Source: Lycorma delicatula (lineage: Eukaryota > Arthropoda > Insecta > Hemiptera > Fulgoridae). Taken from it: 64,000 nucleotides of DNA. The notes under the pieces were generated by a model. The model did no database searches, was not told the DNA's origin, and saw only the letters and a list, made by a program, of their open reading frames with translations. Shown here piece after piece: positions 1-10,387 of this stretch (position 1 is the stretch's first letter; every line of letters starts with the position of its first letter). Made by a program: the position numbers and the translations under genes. The stretch spans positions 16,489,501 through 16,553,500 of the forward strand of contig NC_134460.1 in NCBI RefSeq assembly GCF_047948215.1, read 5' to 3'.

Positions 1-447
1 AGGATGAGTTCTAATTCTTTGCACACAACTTTGTCGGGCACGATGGAGTTTGTCGGTTTTTGATTGTTTCTTTAGGTGAAAGAGTGTTTCTGCTGCATAT
101 GTGGCTTCCAGTTTTACAACTGTGTTCTAGTATCTTATTTTGGCATTTCTGGATAGACTTTTTTACTCTACGTGTACCAGGTTAATTTTTGTACTTTAGC
201 TAGTTTGGTTGTTCTGGTTTGGACTGAGGTTATTTGTTTAGGTTGTTTATTGTTATTTTTCCAAGGTATTTAAAGTGGGTTACTATTTTGATTTTACTGC
301 TATGTTTACTTCTTTTAATTGTGTTGGTTTTTGGGGCATAATTTCTGTCTTTTTGAATGATATTTTGAGACCAGTATTATTTGCAATGTTTTGAAGTTCT
401 AATATCTGTGTTTTAGCTTCATTGATGTCATTTGTTAGCATTAACTG
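1..447 (-). pseudogene. Non-LTR retrotransposon reverse transcriptase, C-terminal remnant
   Basis: Read on the minus strand, this stretch gives a recognisable post-catalytic RT segment: LTNDINEAKTQILELQ, then TGLKISFKKTEIMPQK, then THFKYLGKI. These match the region just after the FADD box in insect LINE reverse transcriptases, where the helix after the active site and the 'K-T-E' and 'F-K-Y-L-G' motifs are typical. Stop codons and frame changes follow, so it is decayed. The start of the element lies to the right (about 447), where similarity stops. Its downstream end leaves the window. A second remnant with the same style of motifs lies at 29690-30310. Seen: the motifs. Inferred: LINE family membership. 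Confidence 0.72.
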
Positions 448-647
448 ATGAAGTTAGTGGCAAGAGTGACTGAGATACTGCTATCATGTAAGGTTTGAAA
501 ACATATTTATTGAATGGTTTAATATATCATTTAAAATTTATAGTTTTAAGTAATTAATTTTTACTATTTTAAATAGTAATCTATATTGCAATTCATGTCT
601 TATATGAAAACGTAAAACCTAAATTAAACAAACAATTATTTTATTAG

Positions 648-908
648 GATGAAAAGTCGCTAAGAACGGATTGCATGTTTGGAACATCAATTCTTAATAC
701 AATCTGGACAATGTTAGCTGGTCAACGTTATGACCTGGATGATGAACGTTTGAAAGAACTGTTACTCAGTATCACTAAACTTTTTCGTATAGTGGATATG
801 TCTGGAGGTCTTATAAATAAAATGCCATTCATCCGTTTTATAGCACCTGGAAAAATGAAATATTATGAATTTGTCAATATTTCAAACAAACTAAATGGAT
901 TTCTAAGG
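648..908 (+). CDS. Cytochrome P450 internal exon (clan 2-like)
   Basis: An 87-codon open stretch is bounded by a canonical acceptor (TTTTATTAG before 648) and donor (GTATGT from 909). It ends on a complete codon. The protein contains LNTIWTMLAGQRYDLDD, DMSGGLINKMPFIRFIAPG and a following helix, matching the middle of insect microsomal P450s (roughly the E to G helix region) such as the CYP15/303/305 group. The family oxidises lipophilic substrates, hormones included, at the ER membrane using a heme. The heme-binding and I-helix exons are not in this window. There are no stops or frameshifts. It may be one exon of a gene with large introns, or an isolated duplicated exon. The subfamily cannot be fixed from one exon. 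Confidence 0.75.
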
Positions 909-1984
909 GTATGTATTTTAATAAATCACTACATGAAATTATAATTAGAGTTGAAGTTATTCCAATCATAATATTAATTACAGGATACTTTAAACCTTTT
1001 ACATTCATTTACAAATGCAAAACTTATCTTTGTCCATTAATGTAATTTTTTCTCTGTAATTTTTCTTTTTACATACAGATTTTCTTGTATAGATTTAAAA
1101 TCAAATAATCTAAAATTTAGATAAAATTCTCTTTTATAGATGTAATCAAAAATCTTTTTACTATTAAAAAAAAAAACGAGAATGAAGTTTAATAGTTTTT
1201 AGAATTTTCAGTAATATATCATAATTTTGATTATCTCATAACTAAAAAAAAATTAAACATCAAATATAAGCTTTTCAGACAAAAATCAGTCGCTACTGAT
1301 TTCCATAATGCCTTGGTCTACTGATTTGGAAATTGGGAAGATGCTGTTTTGGGATTTGGATCTCCAAGAGAAGGAATTTTTATAAACTCATCCCCAATGC
1401 ATTATGAAGGAATGATTCATTTATTCCATTCATTGGCTCAGTTCTTAGGCGATTTTTGTTATTAGTTGATGTTAAATCCTTTGTACCAGTTTAAGAAACT
1501 CTCCTACCAATAGATTTCTTCATTTCATACAAATGTTAAACTGCATCCAATTCCATATTGTTGACCTAATTTTTGAAAATGCAGCACTTTTGACGCTGTA
1601 ATCTACAGTACAAATGACATTTATCTCATTATTACAGCTGTAGTAAAGAGTACTTTTATTCTCTTTGAATAGAGTTATGGAATGGAGCATATAGTCATAC
1701 CAGCTAAATCTACCACCCTTTACTCTATATTCTTGTTTTTACTTTGAATTTGTATTTTATTCTATTTAATTAATGCACACTTATCATTAGAAAAATTACT
1801 TTTATTTAAAAGCTACTGTGCTAATATTAATAAATCAGAGAGTTTTAAATATTAAATTCATGTGAAATTTCTCTTTTCAAAATGTAAATAATGTTTTAGG
1901 TTTGTATAACAGGCAGTATGTAATTTTGATATCTTATTATTACAAAACTGCCCAAAAAGGAGTGTGATGTATTTAGGGTATATG
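909..1984. other. AT-rich non-coding stretch (putative intron)
   Basis: This stretch follows the P450 donor site. It contains homopolymer A runs and no reading frame resembling a protein. Segment 1310-1470 is somewhat less AT-rich but does not read as a P450 exon in any frame I checked. Confidence 0.5.
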
Positions 1985-2690
1985 TACGAGGGTTATTTTT
2001 TATTCAAGATCCGTTCGGTCACAAAATTAAAACCACAGTGAAAATAAAAAAAATTTTTATTTGTAACAAGTACTTACATAGTTACGCTATTTCTCTACAT
2101 AGTCACCACTCCGATTTAGAAATTTGTTGTAGCATAGTACCAACTTTCCAATACCCTCATCATAGAACGGAGCCGCCTGTGTTTTCAGCCACGTTTATAC
2201 GCTGGTCTGCAGCTCGATATCTGTGCCAAAATGTTGAAACGCTGGCTAGGAGAGAACTTTGTGAAAAAGCCACAATTCAGAATAAGTGGAGAGGAATGTT
2301 GTCTTCAGGCATTGTCTTTCTCCATGACAATGCTTGGCCGCACATTGCAGCTGTAACAAAGAAGCTTCTGCAGCGTTTTTGTTGGGAAGTGTTTAATCAC
2401 CCATCATACAGCCCAGACTTGATTTTAACCTCTTTGCTCACATGAAATGCCGGCTAGGAGGACAACATTTTGGCACAGACATCGAGCTGCAGACCAATGT
2501 AGAAACACAGCTGAAAACACAGGCAGCTCTGTTCTACGATGAGGGTATTGGAAAGTTGTACCGATACCCTCATGAGGGTACATTTGTTGTTCCATGCTAC
2601 AACAAATATCTACCACAACAAATGGTACAACAAATGTTGTACCACTGTACAAGCCCAATGGCCGAACAGAATTAAATGTATGACTCCCCA
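1985..2690 (+). mobile_element. Rearranged mariner-family transposon, transposase C-terminal half plus inverted partial copy
   Basis: The plus strand from about 2290 reads as the end of a mariner-type transposase: SSGIVFLHDNAWPH (second catalytic Asp region, family HDNARPH), then FNHPSYSPDL (lead-in to the third Asp), then GGQHFGTD and FYDEGIGKL after a frame change near 2430. The catalytic first Asp region is absent. Segment about 2131-2260 is the reverse complement of about 2440-2570, so the C-terminal coding end occurs twice, head to head. The left edge (GTACGAGGGTTATTTTTTAT, 1985) resembles a mariner terminal repeat. This copy cannot encode an active enzyme. Small palindromes follow at 2560-2660. 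Confidence 0.75.
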
Positions 2691-2787
2691 TTGGAATCCT
2701 TACATTATAAAAAGTGTCACAGGCTATGTAAATATGTATATATATTTATATATATGTATATATATAAATATATATGTAGTAGTGAAG

Positions 2788-3115
2788 ATTTTCCGGTTGA
2801 AGCACAAACTTTAATGAATTGACTTAATGAACTCTGAGTCTCTATCACTGTGTTTGCTGGGTTTGAACTGAATAACTCAAATCAATAGAATGAATAATAT
2901 TAAAAAATAATAGAATTAAATTGATAAGTAAAATAAGACAATATTAAATAAATTAAAAGAATTTCTGTTTAATAATAATCGGCTCCCGTGAGGACTGCGT
3001 GTGAGGCTACAGTGGTAAGGTGATCTGAGCACCTCTCGAGAGGCTGACTGATCATCATCATCAACTGGTAACAAATGAGTTGCCTCTGAGGTGCTCTTAT
3101 AATATCTCTGCAGTC
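2788..3115. repeat. Dispersed repeat R1, copy 1
   Basis: About 320 bp that aligns along its length with 28027-28350. Shared blocks are a TTGAAGCA...ACTTT start, GAATGAATAATATTA in the middle, a run of TTAAATAAATT, and a GC-richer end with CATCATCAACT and AAATG. Near the right end GAGCACCTCT and GAGGTGCTC are self-complementary, so a terminal hairpin is possible. No coding content. In both places it abuts a mobile-element coding fragment: the helicase here, an RTE RT at the other copy. Class unknown; it could be a non-autonomous element or an untranslated region. Confidence 0.75.
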
Positions 3116-3136
3116 ACCTAATTTTCAAAATTTGAA

Positions 3137-3617
3137 TGGTGATTTTGCTAGTATAATACAAAATCATGATGGAACCAAACCAGAACAAAAATTAACTGAT
3201 ATACTCAGAGAATTTGGCCCTCACTATGTCAAGACCAGCATGACATTGATGAGCTCACACAAATTATCTGTGTAGAGTTTGATGACAGTAAGATTAGAGG
3301 TAATGCTGTTGTCATCGGATTGAGCCCATATTGTTGAATTTGATGCTTTAGGGAGACAGGGCAAAGTAGAACGGCATATGTGCCACTAATATTGTGCTGG
3401 GCTGTGACTGTGTATAAACTAAAAGGGACTACCTTAGATAGAGCTGTCGTAGATCTGAGCACTCGCATCTTTTTGCCACGGGCCAGCCTACATAGCACAG
3501 AATTGCATGAGACAATTGGAGATTTTAGCCATTAGTTATTTGGATTCCAGAAAATTGCTGTGTAATCCACATGGTAAAAGATTTCTCAATGAACTCACTC
3601 ATTTGAGAAATCTGTAA
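3137..3617 (+). pseudogene. PIF1/Helitron-type helicase, C-terminal remnant
   Basis: In successive frames the plus strand reads VEFDDSKIRGNAVVIG, then PLILCWAVTVYKLKGTTLD, RAVVDLSTRIF, and finally LDSRKLLCNPHGKRFLNEL ending in LRNL-stop. This is the C-terminal part of the PIF1-like helicases found in insect genomes, including the helicase half of Helitron RepHel proteins. The WAVT.HK.QGTTLD block contains superfamily-1 helicase motifs. At least two frameshifts and one stop break it, and the Rep and Walker A parts are missing. The family uses ATP to unwind DNA. Origin from a Helitron rather than a host PIF1 gene is inference from the surrounding transposon-rich context. Confidence 0.7.
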
Positions 3618-4728
3618 GTTTAAATTGGTATATGTCAATTAAATAAATAAAGTGAAATGTTTACAATTCTCTTATTTTGCTCAGAATGTTAATACATTAT
3701 ATCCAAAAGTTTTTAAACTGTAAATTTTTCTCGATGATAACTAAACAGTATTAAATAATAAAAACAATTATAAAAATTAAAAAACACAACTACCAAAAAA
3801 TAAAAAATAGAGCTAAAAAATAGAGGTGATGTTAAAGTTAATATAAAATCATAATGAGGCTTTAGATTCAATCAAGATCAGCGTTATTTGAGAAAAAAAA
3901 AGTTCAAGAAAACCACATTTAAACTTGTGATTTGGACAAAAGTCTCATTTGAGAACTTTACACAACTTTTTTACACCAAATTTTCTGATTGCCATGGTTC
4001 AGGGCTTAAAATGTTCATAAACATACTTCATCATATATTATAAACTACAGTAATATACAAATCTGCGTTTGAGGCAAACAAGATAGAAATTCCCGGCCTT
4101 AAGTTGTAACATACAAAAATGAGAAAAATACATTACATTATAAACATTAGAAAAATTTTGCCATACTAGTTTTAAATTATACACATATTAAAGAATGCTA
4201 TTACTTTTTTCCTTAATCAATTTTCTTAAAAGGTCAAAACAATTCTCTAAGAAGGATATTGTTAAGATGTATTCCAAAATACAAATCTGATTAAAAGATT
4301 TTTGATAAATGTTACAAATATTAATTTATTTCTTTATGTGGAAATTAAAATTAATTGCGGTAAAAAATGATCCTTTAAGTTTGGATAAAAACTGTAACTG
4401 TGAAGGTTTGATGTTTATAAAAAAGGAAGAACAATATAAAATTAAACAGGAAGAATTGGTAAAGTTGTTTATTTAAAAATATAATGTGTTCAATCGTTTT
4501 TAATTTAACTTATTAGTGTTATAATTTGGATTGTTTGCTTAATTCTTACTCTTAATTACGCATATTTTTTTAATCTAAACATTTCCAGGTTATCAACCAG
4601 TGGTAATACAGAGTGATTAGAATTGAAATATACATTTTTGATAGCTTATAAAAATTAAACTAGTGTATGTGAATACAATAAATGATATGGTTTTACAGGG
4701 AATCTTTTTAAAGTTTATCTTGGTATAT
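3618..4728. other. AT-rich stretch, nothing recognised
   Basis: No protein-like frame, RNA gene or clear repeat was seen. It holds short A/T homopolymers only. Confidence 0.4.
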
Positions 4729-4983
4729 CTTTCTTTCTTTTTCCTGTTTAGCCTCTGGTAACTACCGTTTAGATAATTCTTCAGACGATGATATGTATGA
4801 GTGTAAAGGAAGTGTAGTCTTGTACAATTGAAACCCAACCACCAAAGAACACCGGTATCCACGATCTAGTATTCAAATCCGTGTAAAAATAACTGACTTT
4901 ACTAGGACTTGAACATTGGAACTCTTGACTTCCAAATCAGCTGATTTGGGAAGACGCATTCACCACTAGACCAACCCGGTGCT
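4729..4983 (-). repeat. tRNA-derived SINE, copy 1 (near full length)
   Basis: On the minus strand it begins GCACCGGGTTGGTCTAGTGG. This carries an A box (TGGTCTAGTGG) and, about 50 bases on, a B box (GTTCAAGTC), the internal RNA polymerase III promoter elements of tRNA genes. The body then has ATCGTGGATACCGGTGTTC and a GGTGGTTGGG block, and ends in a short AGAAAG-rich tail. The same layout recurs at 10388, 13134, 17036 and 36655. SINEs are non-coding and copied by a LINE's enzymes; which LINE partner is unknown. A minus-strand reading frame at 4617-4862 is incidental. Confidence 0.85.
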
Positions 4984-4984
4984 C

Positions 4985-5395
4985 TGTCTTGGTATATCTG
5001 CTCAGCTGATTGATGTGTCATGTTACCAGACTGGTAAGGTGGCCACTACTGCTGTAGAAAAAGTTTTTTGTGTGTTCGAATTAGCCAAAACATACTCTGT
5101 TACTGCCGTGCAGTGGCATTTTAGAACAAAATATGGTAAATCAACGTATGGTGAAAGTGTTGGCCACCAAGTAGTCCAGAATTGACACCTTGCAACTACT
5201 TTTTATGGGGTTATGTAAAAGACAAAGTTTTTGTACCGCCTCTTCCTGTTGATATCGGCGACTTAATATGACGTATTAGAAATGCTGTTGCTACCATTGA
5301 CCAATATATGCTTGCACATGTTTGGGACGAATTCAATAAATTGATATCTGTCGTGTTAAAAATGGTGTACACATTAAACATTTATAAATAAGAAC
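4985..5395 (+). mobile_element. Internally deleted DDE transposase gene (HTH head joined to C-terminal tail)
   Basis: The first part reads KVATTAVEKVFCVFELAKTY...QWHFRTKYGKS, the helix-turn-helix DNA-binding head typical of a widespread insect Tc1/mariner-like transposase group. At about 5165-5185 it switches to the far end of the same protein type: TPCNYFLWGYVKDKVFVPPL, then RIRNAVATIDQYMLAHVWDE, and in another frame DICRVKNGVHIKHL, the usual last residues. About 200 residues with the catalytic triad are gone, so it could at most be moved by an enzyme from elsewhere. It lies directly beside the SINE ending at 4983. Confidence 0.78.
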
Positions 5396-5744
5396 TTAAA
5401 GAATTCTATATAATTATGTAAGCGATCATCTCATCTCTTAAAAATAAATTTTTAATAAAGCTGTTGAAAGTATATATTTTATTTGTAATCACCTGTATAT
5501 AAAATAATGTATGACAATTAGAAATATTTCTATATTTATTTTGATAAAATAGCAGCAGAAACTCACACAATGTTAGTGCGGATATTCAGTTGATGCTTTT
5601 TTTCTTTTTTTTCTTTTTTTTTTTTTTTGGGCGAAAAACGGTTGAACGTTATCATCGCCCGGAAAATAAATAAATAGAAAAATAAATAAAAATAATTTAA
5701 GGTTTTTAGATAACATTAAAACTTAAAACTACTATCACAGAAAC

Positions 5745-6045
5745 AAAATCCGGAATGGGTGTAAAAGGCCCATTCTCAGATAACAAAAACACTAATATGC
5801 AACTTAAAACTATGTTAAAAACTATCACATTAAAAATAAATAAAACTTAAAACTAAAAAAGGAGATAAAACTTAAAACTATTACGTTTACAGTCTTACAA
5901 CTAATATCACAAAAATCTTGCAACTAATATCACATACGAATTTAAAAAACAAACAAAAAAAAATATGAATATATATATAGGAAAAAAAAAAAAAATCCGA
6001 TAGGGAGTGTAAAAGGCTCCCTACTCGGATAACAAAAACAATACA
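5745..6045 (-). repeat. Paired hairpin modules in the LINE 3'UTR
   Basis: Two modules have the same design: a stem, the constant loop TGTAAAAGG, and the returning stem. One is at about 5748-5782 (CCGGAATGGG / CCCATTCTCAGA), the other at about 5996-6031 (TCCGATAGGGAG / CTCCCTACTCGGA). The stem sequences differ but pairing is kept. Between them are repeated AACTTAAAACTA and ACTAATATCAC motifs. A third, longer stem (GGGCGA...TCGCCC, 5629-5660) lies next to the A tail. Such 3' structures can be what the LINE's own RT recognises; that role here is inference. Confidence 0.7.
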
Positions 6046-6083
6046 TAGGACAATACATACAATTACGAAAGAATACATACTTA

Positions 6084-6329
6084 TTAAATTTTTTGTATTA
6101 ACCCTATACTATGTAAAAATATAAACATCCGGTTTAAAACCTCCTTATAGTCACGCAAGATACCACGGATGTTACTAGGAATTTTAAATTTACGACGCAA
6201 TGCCGCATAACATATGCAGTCCACGAGTATGTGGCGCACAGTCACGCGGCAGTTGCATCTTGCGCATAGAGGTGGTTGTCCTCTTGTAAACAGGTACTCG
6301 TGTGCGACTCTCGTGTGTCCTATCCGCAA
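6084..6329 (-). pseudogene. LINE C-terminal Cys/His tail
   Basis: This continues the protein after RNase H: RIGHTRVAHEYLFTRGQ, then PPLCARCNCRVTVRHILVDC, a CxxC...H...C arrangement commonly found at the end of I-group LINE ORF2 proteins and thought to bind nucleic acid. It belongs to the frame above and is separated from it only by a stop near 6330. It terminates at 6084, leaving a ~480-bp 3'UTR. Confidence 0.8.
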
Positions 6330-7757
6330 TCAACAGAGAACTACTTCCTCACGCCGGGGTTTTCTGTATGAGGAGTTCCATGGTAACACAGAATCTTTAA
6401 TCTGACGGAGTTTATTATCAACGGTAGCTGTCCAATCACCTTGCCACCTTGTTCTTAATAATTGTTTTACATAGTTAATGAAATCAGAAGTAGCAACTCG
6501 GGTGGTGAAAGGAGGCTGGTTACATGCTTCTTTGGCAGCGGAATCTGCATGTTCATTACCTGGAATCCCTACGTGGCTAGGGACCCAGCAAAAACTTAAT
6601 TCTGTGTTGCGATTATTCAACTCAGCGATTGCATTGTAAATTTCAATGACGATAGGATGTTTGGGATAAAAGTTTTTTAAGGCTTGGAGAGCACTACACG
6701 AGTCACTGCAAATAAGAATTTTTCTATATTTAGGGTTAATGATGTTTAGAGCCTTATTTATAGCGTATAGTTCAGCGGTAAACACACTCGTAATACCGGG
6801 TAGACCAAACATATAAGTTCTCTCATTAACAACAAATGCACACCCAACTGTATCATTTTGTTTCAATCCATCAGTGTATACAACCGCGTCTGGTTTCATC
6901 TTGGAGAGAACACACTGAAACATTTGCTGAAAGACAATAGATGGTGTTGATTGTTTATTGTATGTGGTCAGGTCAAAATTAAAATTTATAAGGTTTATTT
7001 TCCACGGAGGATATGAGCGAGGATATATAGGAAAGAATGACAGTTTGTCAACATTTATATGCTGCAGCAGACGCCAGGTACGGATACCTACCGGTGCAGT
7101 ACGACGTGGATGGTCCTCATACTTTCTTAGATTAGGATTTCTAAAGACCGACTCAAGAGCCGGGTGATTTGGTTGTCCTCTGAGACGAGCAAAATACGAT
7201 AATAAAAGCTGGTCTCGTCTATCCCAAAGTGATGGTTCACCACAGTCTACCAGTAAGCTTGTGACAGGACTAGATCTAAACGCGCCTGTGGCAAGCCGAA
7301 GGAAAGCATGATGTACACTATCCAGCATTTTAAGCACGGTTTGACGAGCTGATGAGTAGGCCACACAACCGTAATCTAAACGGGAGCGAACAAAGGAATA
7401 GTAAAAACGTATCATACATGATCTATCGGCTCCCCAGTTGGTGTTAGTAAGGACTCGCATCATATCTAGAATTTTGGAACATTTTGTTTTCAATTCTTTT
7501 AAATGTTTGACCCAAGTAAGACGGCTATCAAAAATTAAACCTAAAAACTTAACGTAATTAGAGATAGTAATAGTCTCACCGTTCAGAAAAATTTGCGGAA
7601 TAGAGGGGTTTCGTAGCCGAGAAAAAACTACACATTTTGTTTTTTCGGATGAAAATGTGAAACCCGTAATCCTGGACCAAGCTTCAAGGTGATATATAGT
7701 GTTCTGCAGTAGTCTCTCTGCTGTAGGTGTTTTAGAAAATGTCGAGGATAATATTCA
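6330..7757 (-). pseudogene. LINE ORF2 fragment: RT C-terminus and RNase H
   Basis: An uninterrupted frame runs from the truncation at about 7757; the first Met at 7493 is not its true start. Up to about 7500 it reads ITGFTFSSEKTKCVVFSRL and VKFLGLIFDSRLTWVKH, the RT segment after the active site. RNase H occupies roughly 6520-6910: DAVVYTDGLK (first Asp), FTAELYAINKAL (Glu), ICSDSCSALQAL (Asp) and WVPSHVGIPGNEHADSAAKEA (His/Asp), so all expected acidic residues are present. RNase H degrades the RNA strand during reverse transcription. A stop near 6330 separates it from the Cys/His tail. The RT active site itself is missing through truncation. Confidence 0.85.
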
Positions 7758-7759
7758 GA

Positions 7760-8320
7760 ATATGAAATATATGATTCTCAAGAAGCGCAAAGATAACGTT
7801 TTACGTAATCCCTTACGTAAAAAATCAATGAAATCGACAGTGTTAGTACTGATGGATTTAATAACGATAAAACATTAGAATTTGAACACGATATAAGAAT
7901 TAATAATAATAATGATGTAAGCGATAGATTAGTGGAGTGTAATAAACAAAATATTAATGACGCTAAGAAATATACGTGTAATCATTGTGAAAAAACATTC
8001 AAGTCAAAATATAATCTGATGCATCACAATAATATTCATGTCGGTGAAAAAAGTTACCGTCGTACATTGTCAAAATTCATTTTATCGAAGCGGTGATTTA
8101 AACAAACATTTTTCTATTCATATTGGTGAAAAAAATTTAAATGTAACACTCGTGAAAAACTTTTAAAAATAATGGTAATTTGAAGAAACACCTTATAATT
8201 CATACAGGTGTGAAGAAATTTACGTGTAATATTTGTCAAAAGTCTTTTAATAGTAAAGATAGATTAGAAAAACACGTTATTGTTCATAAAGAAGAAATTT
8301 CTATAAAATTATCTTCATAA
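7760..8320 (+). pseudogene. C2H2 zinc-finger gene remnant
   Basis: The first finger is intact: KYTCNHCEKTFKSKYNLMHH with the IHVGEK linker (C-x2-C-x12-H, final His after N-N-I). Downstream fingers are frameshifted (GDLNKHFSIHIGEK in another frame). The last reads FTCNICQKSFNSKDRLEKHV followed by KEEISIKLSS and a stop at about 8320. An Asn-rich acidic leader precedes the first finger. C2H2 proteins are mostly DNA-binding regulators. The mixture of frames shows that this copy no longer encodes one protein. It begins exactly where the LINE ends, so the LINE may have inserted into it. Confidence 0.75.
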
Positions 8321-9613
8321 TAGTTAATATTTATATAACTTAGATTAACTAATGGTACATAGTATAAAATTTAGATTATGTGTTTGTATTATTTTTTTAA
8401 ATGTTTGTAAGAAGTTAGTGTATTATTTGATGTACAGTATTATTAAATTTTGTTTTTAAGAATTACTTATTTAGTTTTGTTCTACTTGTTAAGAAGTAAG
8501 TTGTTCTCGTTACTCATGTACTTGGAAGTACATACGTAACTCATATTTTTCATCAAAATGATTAAAAAATGTTTTACTGAAATAAATCATATTCAACAAA
8601 AAAATGGTAGTTTGGTAGTTAATATATACTAATTCTGTTCTAAAGGTATCCGATCATAAATAAGGTAAAAAGTAACTTACCTGTTATAGCTTCTTATACT
8701 AATTTATTTCAAAGCTGTGAATTCATGTAATCCAGCAGTTTTGTTGCATTAAGTATTTTTGTTTTGGTTGTCTTCTTTAAAAAGAAAAACAAGAACTGTC
8801 TGTACAAGGTGCGGTAAAAGATTAAAAAGTAAAAGAAAAAAGTTACCGTCGTACATTGTCAAAATTCATTTTATCGAAGCGGTGATTTAAACAAACATTT
8901 TTCTATTCATATTGGTGAAAAAAATTTAAATGTAACACTCGTGAAAAACTTTTAAAAATAATGGTAATTTGAAGAAACACCTTATAATTCATACAGGTGT
9001 GAAGAAATTTACGTGTAATATTTGTCAAAAGTCTTTTAATAGTAAAGATAGATTAGAAAAACACGTTATTGTTCATAAAGAAGAAATTTCTATAAAATTA
9101 TCTTCATAATAGTTAATATTTATATAACTTAGATTTACTAATGGTACATAGTATAAAATTTAGATTATGTGTTTGTATTATTTTTTTAAATGTTTGTAAG
9201 AAGTTAGTGTATTATTTGATGTACAGTATTATTAAATTTTGTTTTTAAGAATTACTTATTTAGTTTTGTTCTACTTGTTAAGAAGTAAGTTGTTCTCGTT
9301 ACTCATGTACTTGGAAGTACATACGTAACTCATATTTTTCATCAAAATGATTAAAAAATGTTTTACTGAAATAAATCATATTCAACAAAAAAATGGTAGT
9401 TTGGTAGTTAATATATACTAATTCTGTTCTAAAGGTATCCGATCATAAATAAGGTAAAAAGTAACTTACCTGTTATAGCTTCTTATACTAATTTATTTCA
9501 AAGCTGTGAATTCATGTAATCCAGCAGTTTTGTTGCATTAAGTATTTTTGTTTTGGTTGTCTTCTTTAAAAAGAAAAACAAGAACTGTCTGTACAAGGTG
9601 CGGTAAAAGATTA
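8046..9613 (+). repeat. 789-bp direct tandem duplication
   Basis: 8046-8824 and 8835-9613 are the same sequence at a constant offset of 789. I found one substitution (ATTAACTAATGG versus ATTTACTAATGG). The 10 bases between are AAAAGTAAAA. Each copy holds the frameshifted zinc fingers and about 500 bp of following AT-rich DNA. Both share the same frameshifts, so copying followed decay. Junction homology is short (GAAAAAAG). Either a recent event or an assembly duplication. Confidence 0.9.
8835..9110 (+). pseudogene. Second copy of zinc-finger remnant
   Basis: The duplicate of the last zinc-finger region (from SYRRTLSK to KEEISIKLSS-stop), lacking the first intact finger because the duplication begins after it. 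Same frameshifts as the first copy. Confidence 0.75.
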
Positions 9614-10387
9614 CATGGGGAGTGTTTTCCTACACATAATTTTAAAGAAAACATTTACCCAAAATGAAATATTTTATCCAAAAACAAATACGAATTGATT
9701 TGTTGGTAACAAATTAATATTTATAAAATATTAATAATTTGATAATATGGATGGATTTATTTATAACATGGATACTGTAGGCTATGTACTATCGGGCTTC
9801 TGGAAGCAATTATTTTGTAAACAATGATCCAATTTTCATAATTTATGTTTTATTTTATCAAGAAATTCATGGACATTCATTAGTGAATGTGAAAATTAAA
9901 AGAAAATACATGTATAAATATGGATGCAAATTCATGTTTCTGGATTAGACCACCTAAAATCATGCATTTATTTACGTTAAATCATAGATTATTACTTTAC
10001 ATCAGTCAATATTATTTCCTTAAAATGTAGCATCAGTGTTATTTGAAGACAAAAGCTGGTTAAGCTTCTGTCACTTTCACTTTAGAAAAAACTGTTGAAT
10101 TTTTATTTTTAACATCGTATTCCTAGCATTTAAAAAAAATACTACCTAGAAATATGAACCAAGAATTTCGCTCTTTTAAACTCACCAATTTGTGAGGTTA
10201 TGTTTGTATTCATATTAAATGTGATCACCGCAAAAGTACCTCTATTTTTATGTATATATATTCTTACATAAAATTAAACTTTTTTATATACCGAGATAAA
10301 CACGTTGATGCATGCAATCGGTCAATTACAACTTCATATGTAACACTACATAATTTCAAATTAAACTAACATTACAGAAAACCCACC
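9614..10387. other. AT-rich stretch, nothing recognised
   Basis: No supported coding, RNA or repeat feature was found between the tandem duplication and the next SINE. Confidence 0.4.

Larger units (their letters stand above)
5597..7757 (-). mobile_element. I-group LINE, 5'-truncated copy
   Basis: Minus-strand element with, in order, an RT C-terminal segment, an RNase H domain, a Cys/His tail, a 3'UTR with hairpins and an A-rich tail (T-rich at 5597-5628 on the plus strand). The right edge at about 7757 is a sharp loss of similarity inside the RT, just after an ILSS-type block, which is the usual 5' truncation of target-primed integration. It faces zinc-finger sequence starting at about 7760. 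The RNase H domain plus Cys/His tail is characteristic of the I/LOA side of the LINE tree; the exact clade needs a tree. Confidence 0.85.

Noticed and set aside
2425..2691. Minus frame of 88 residues
   Set aside because: Antisense to the mariner C-terminal region and created by its inverted duplication.
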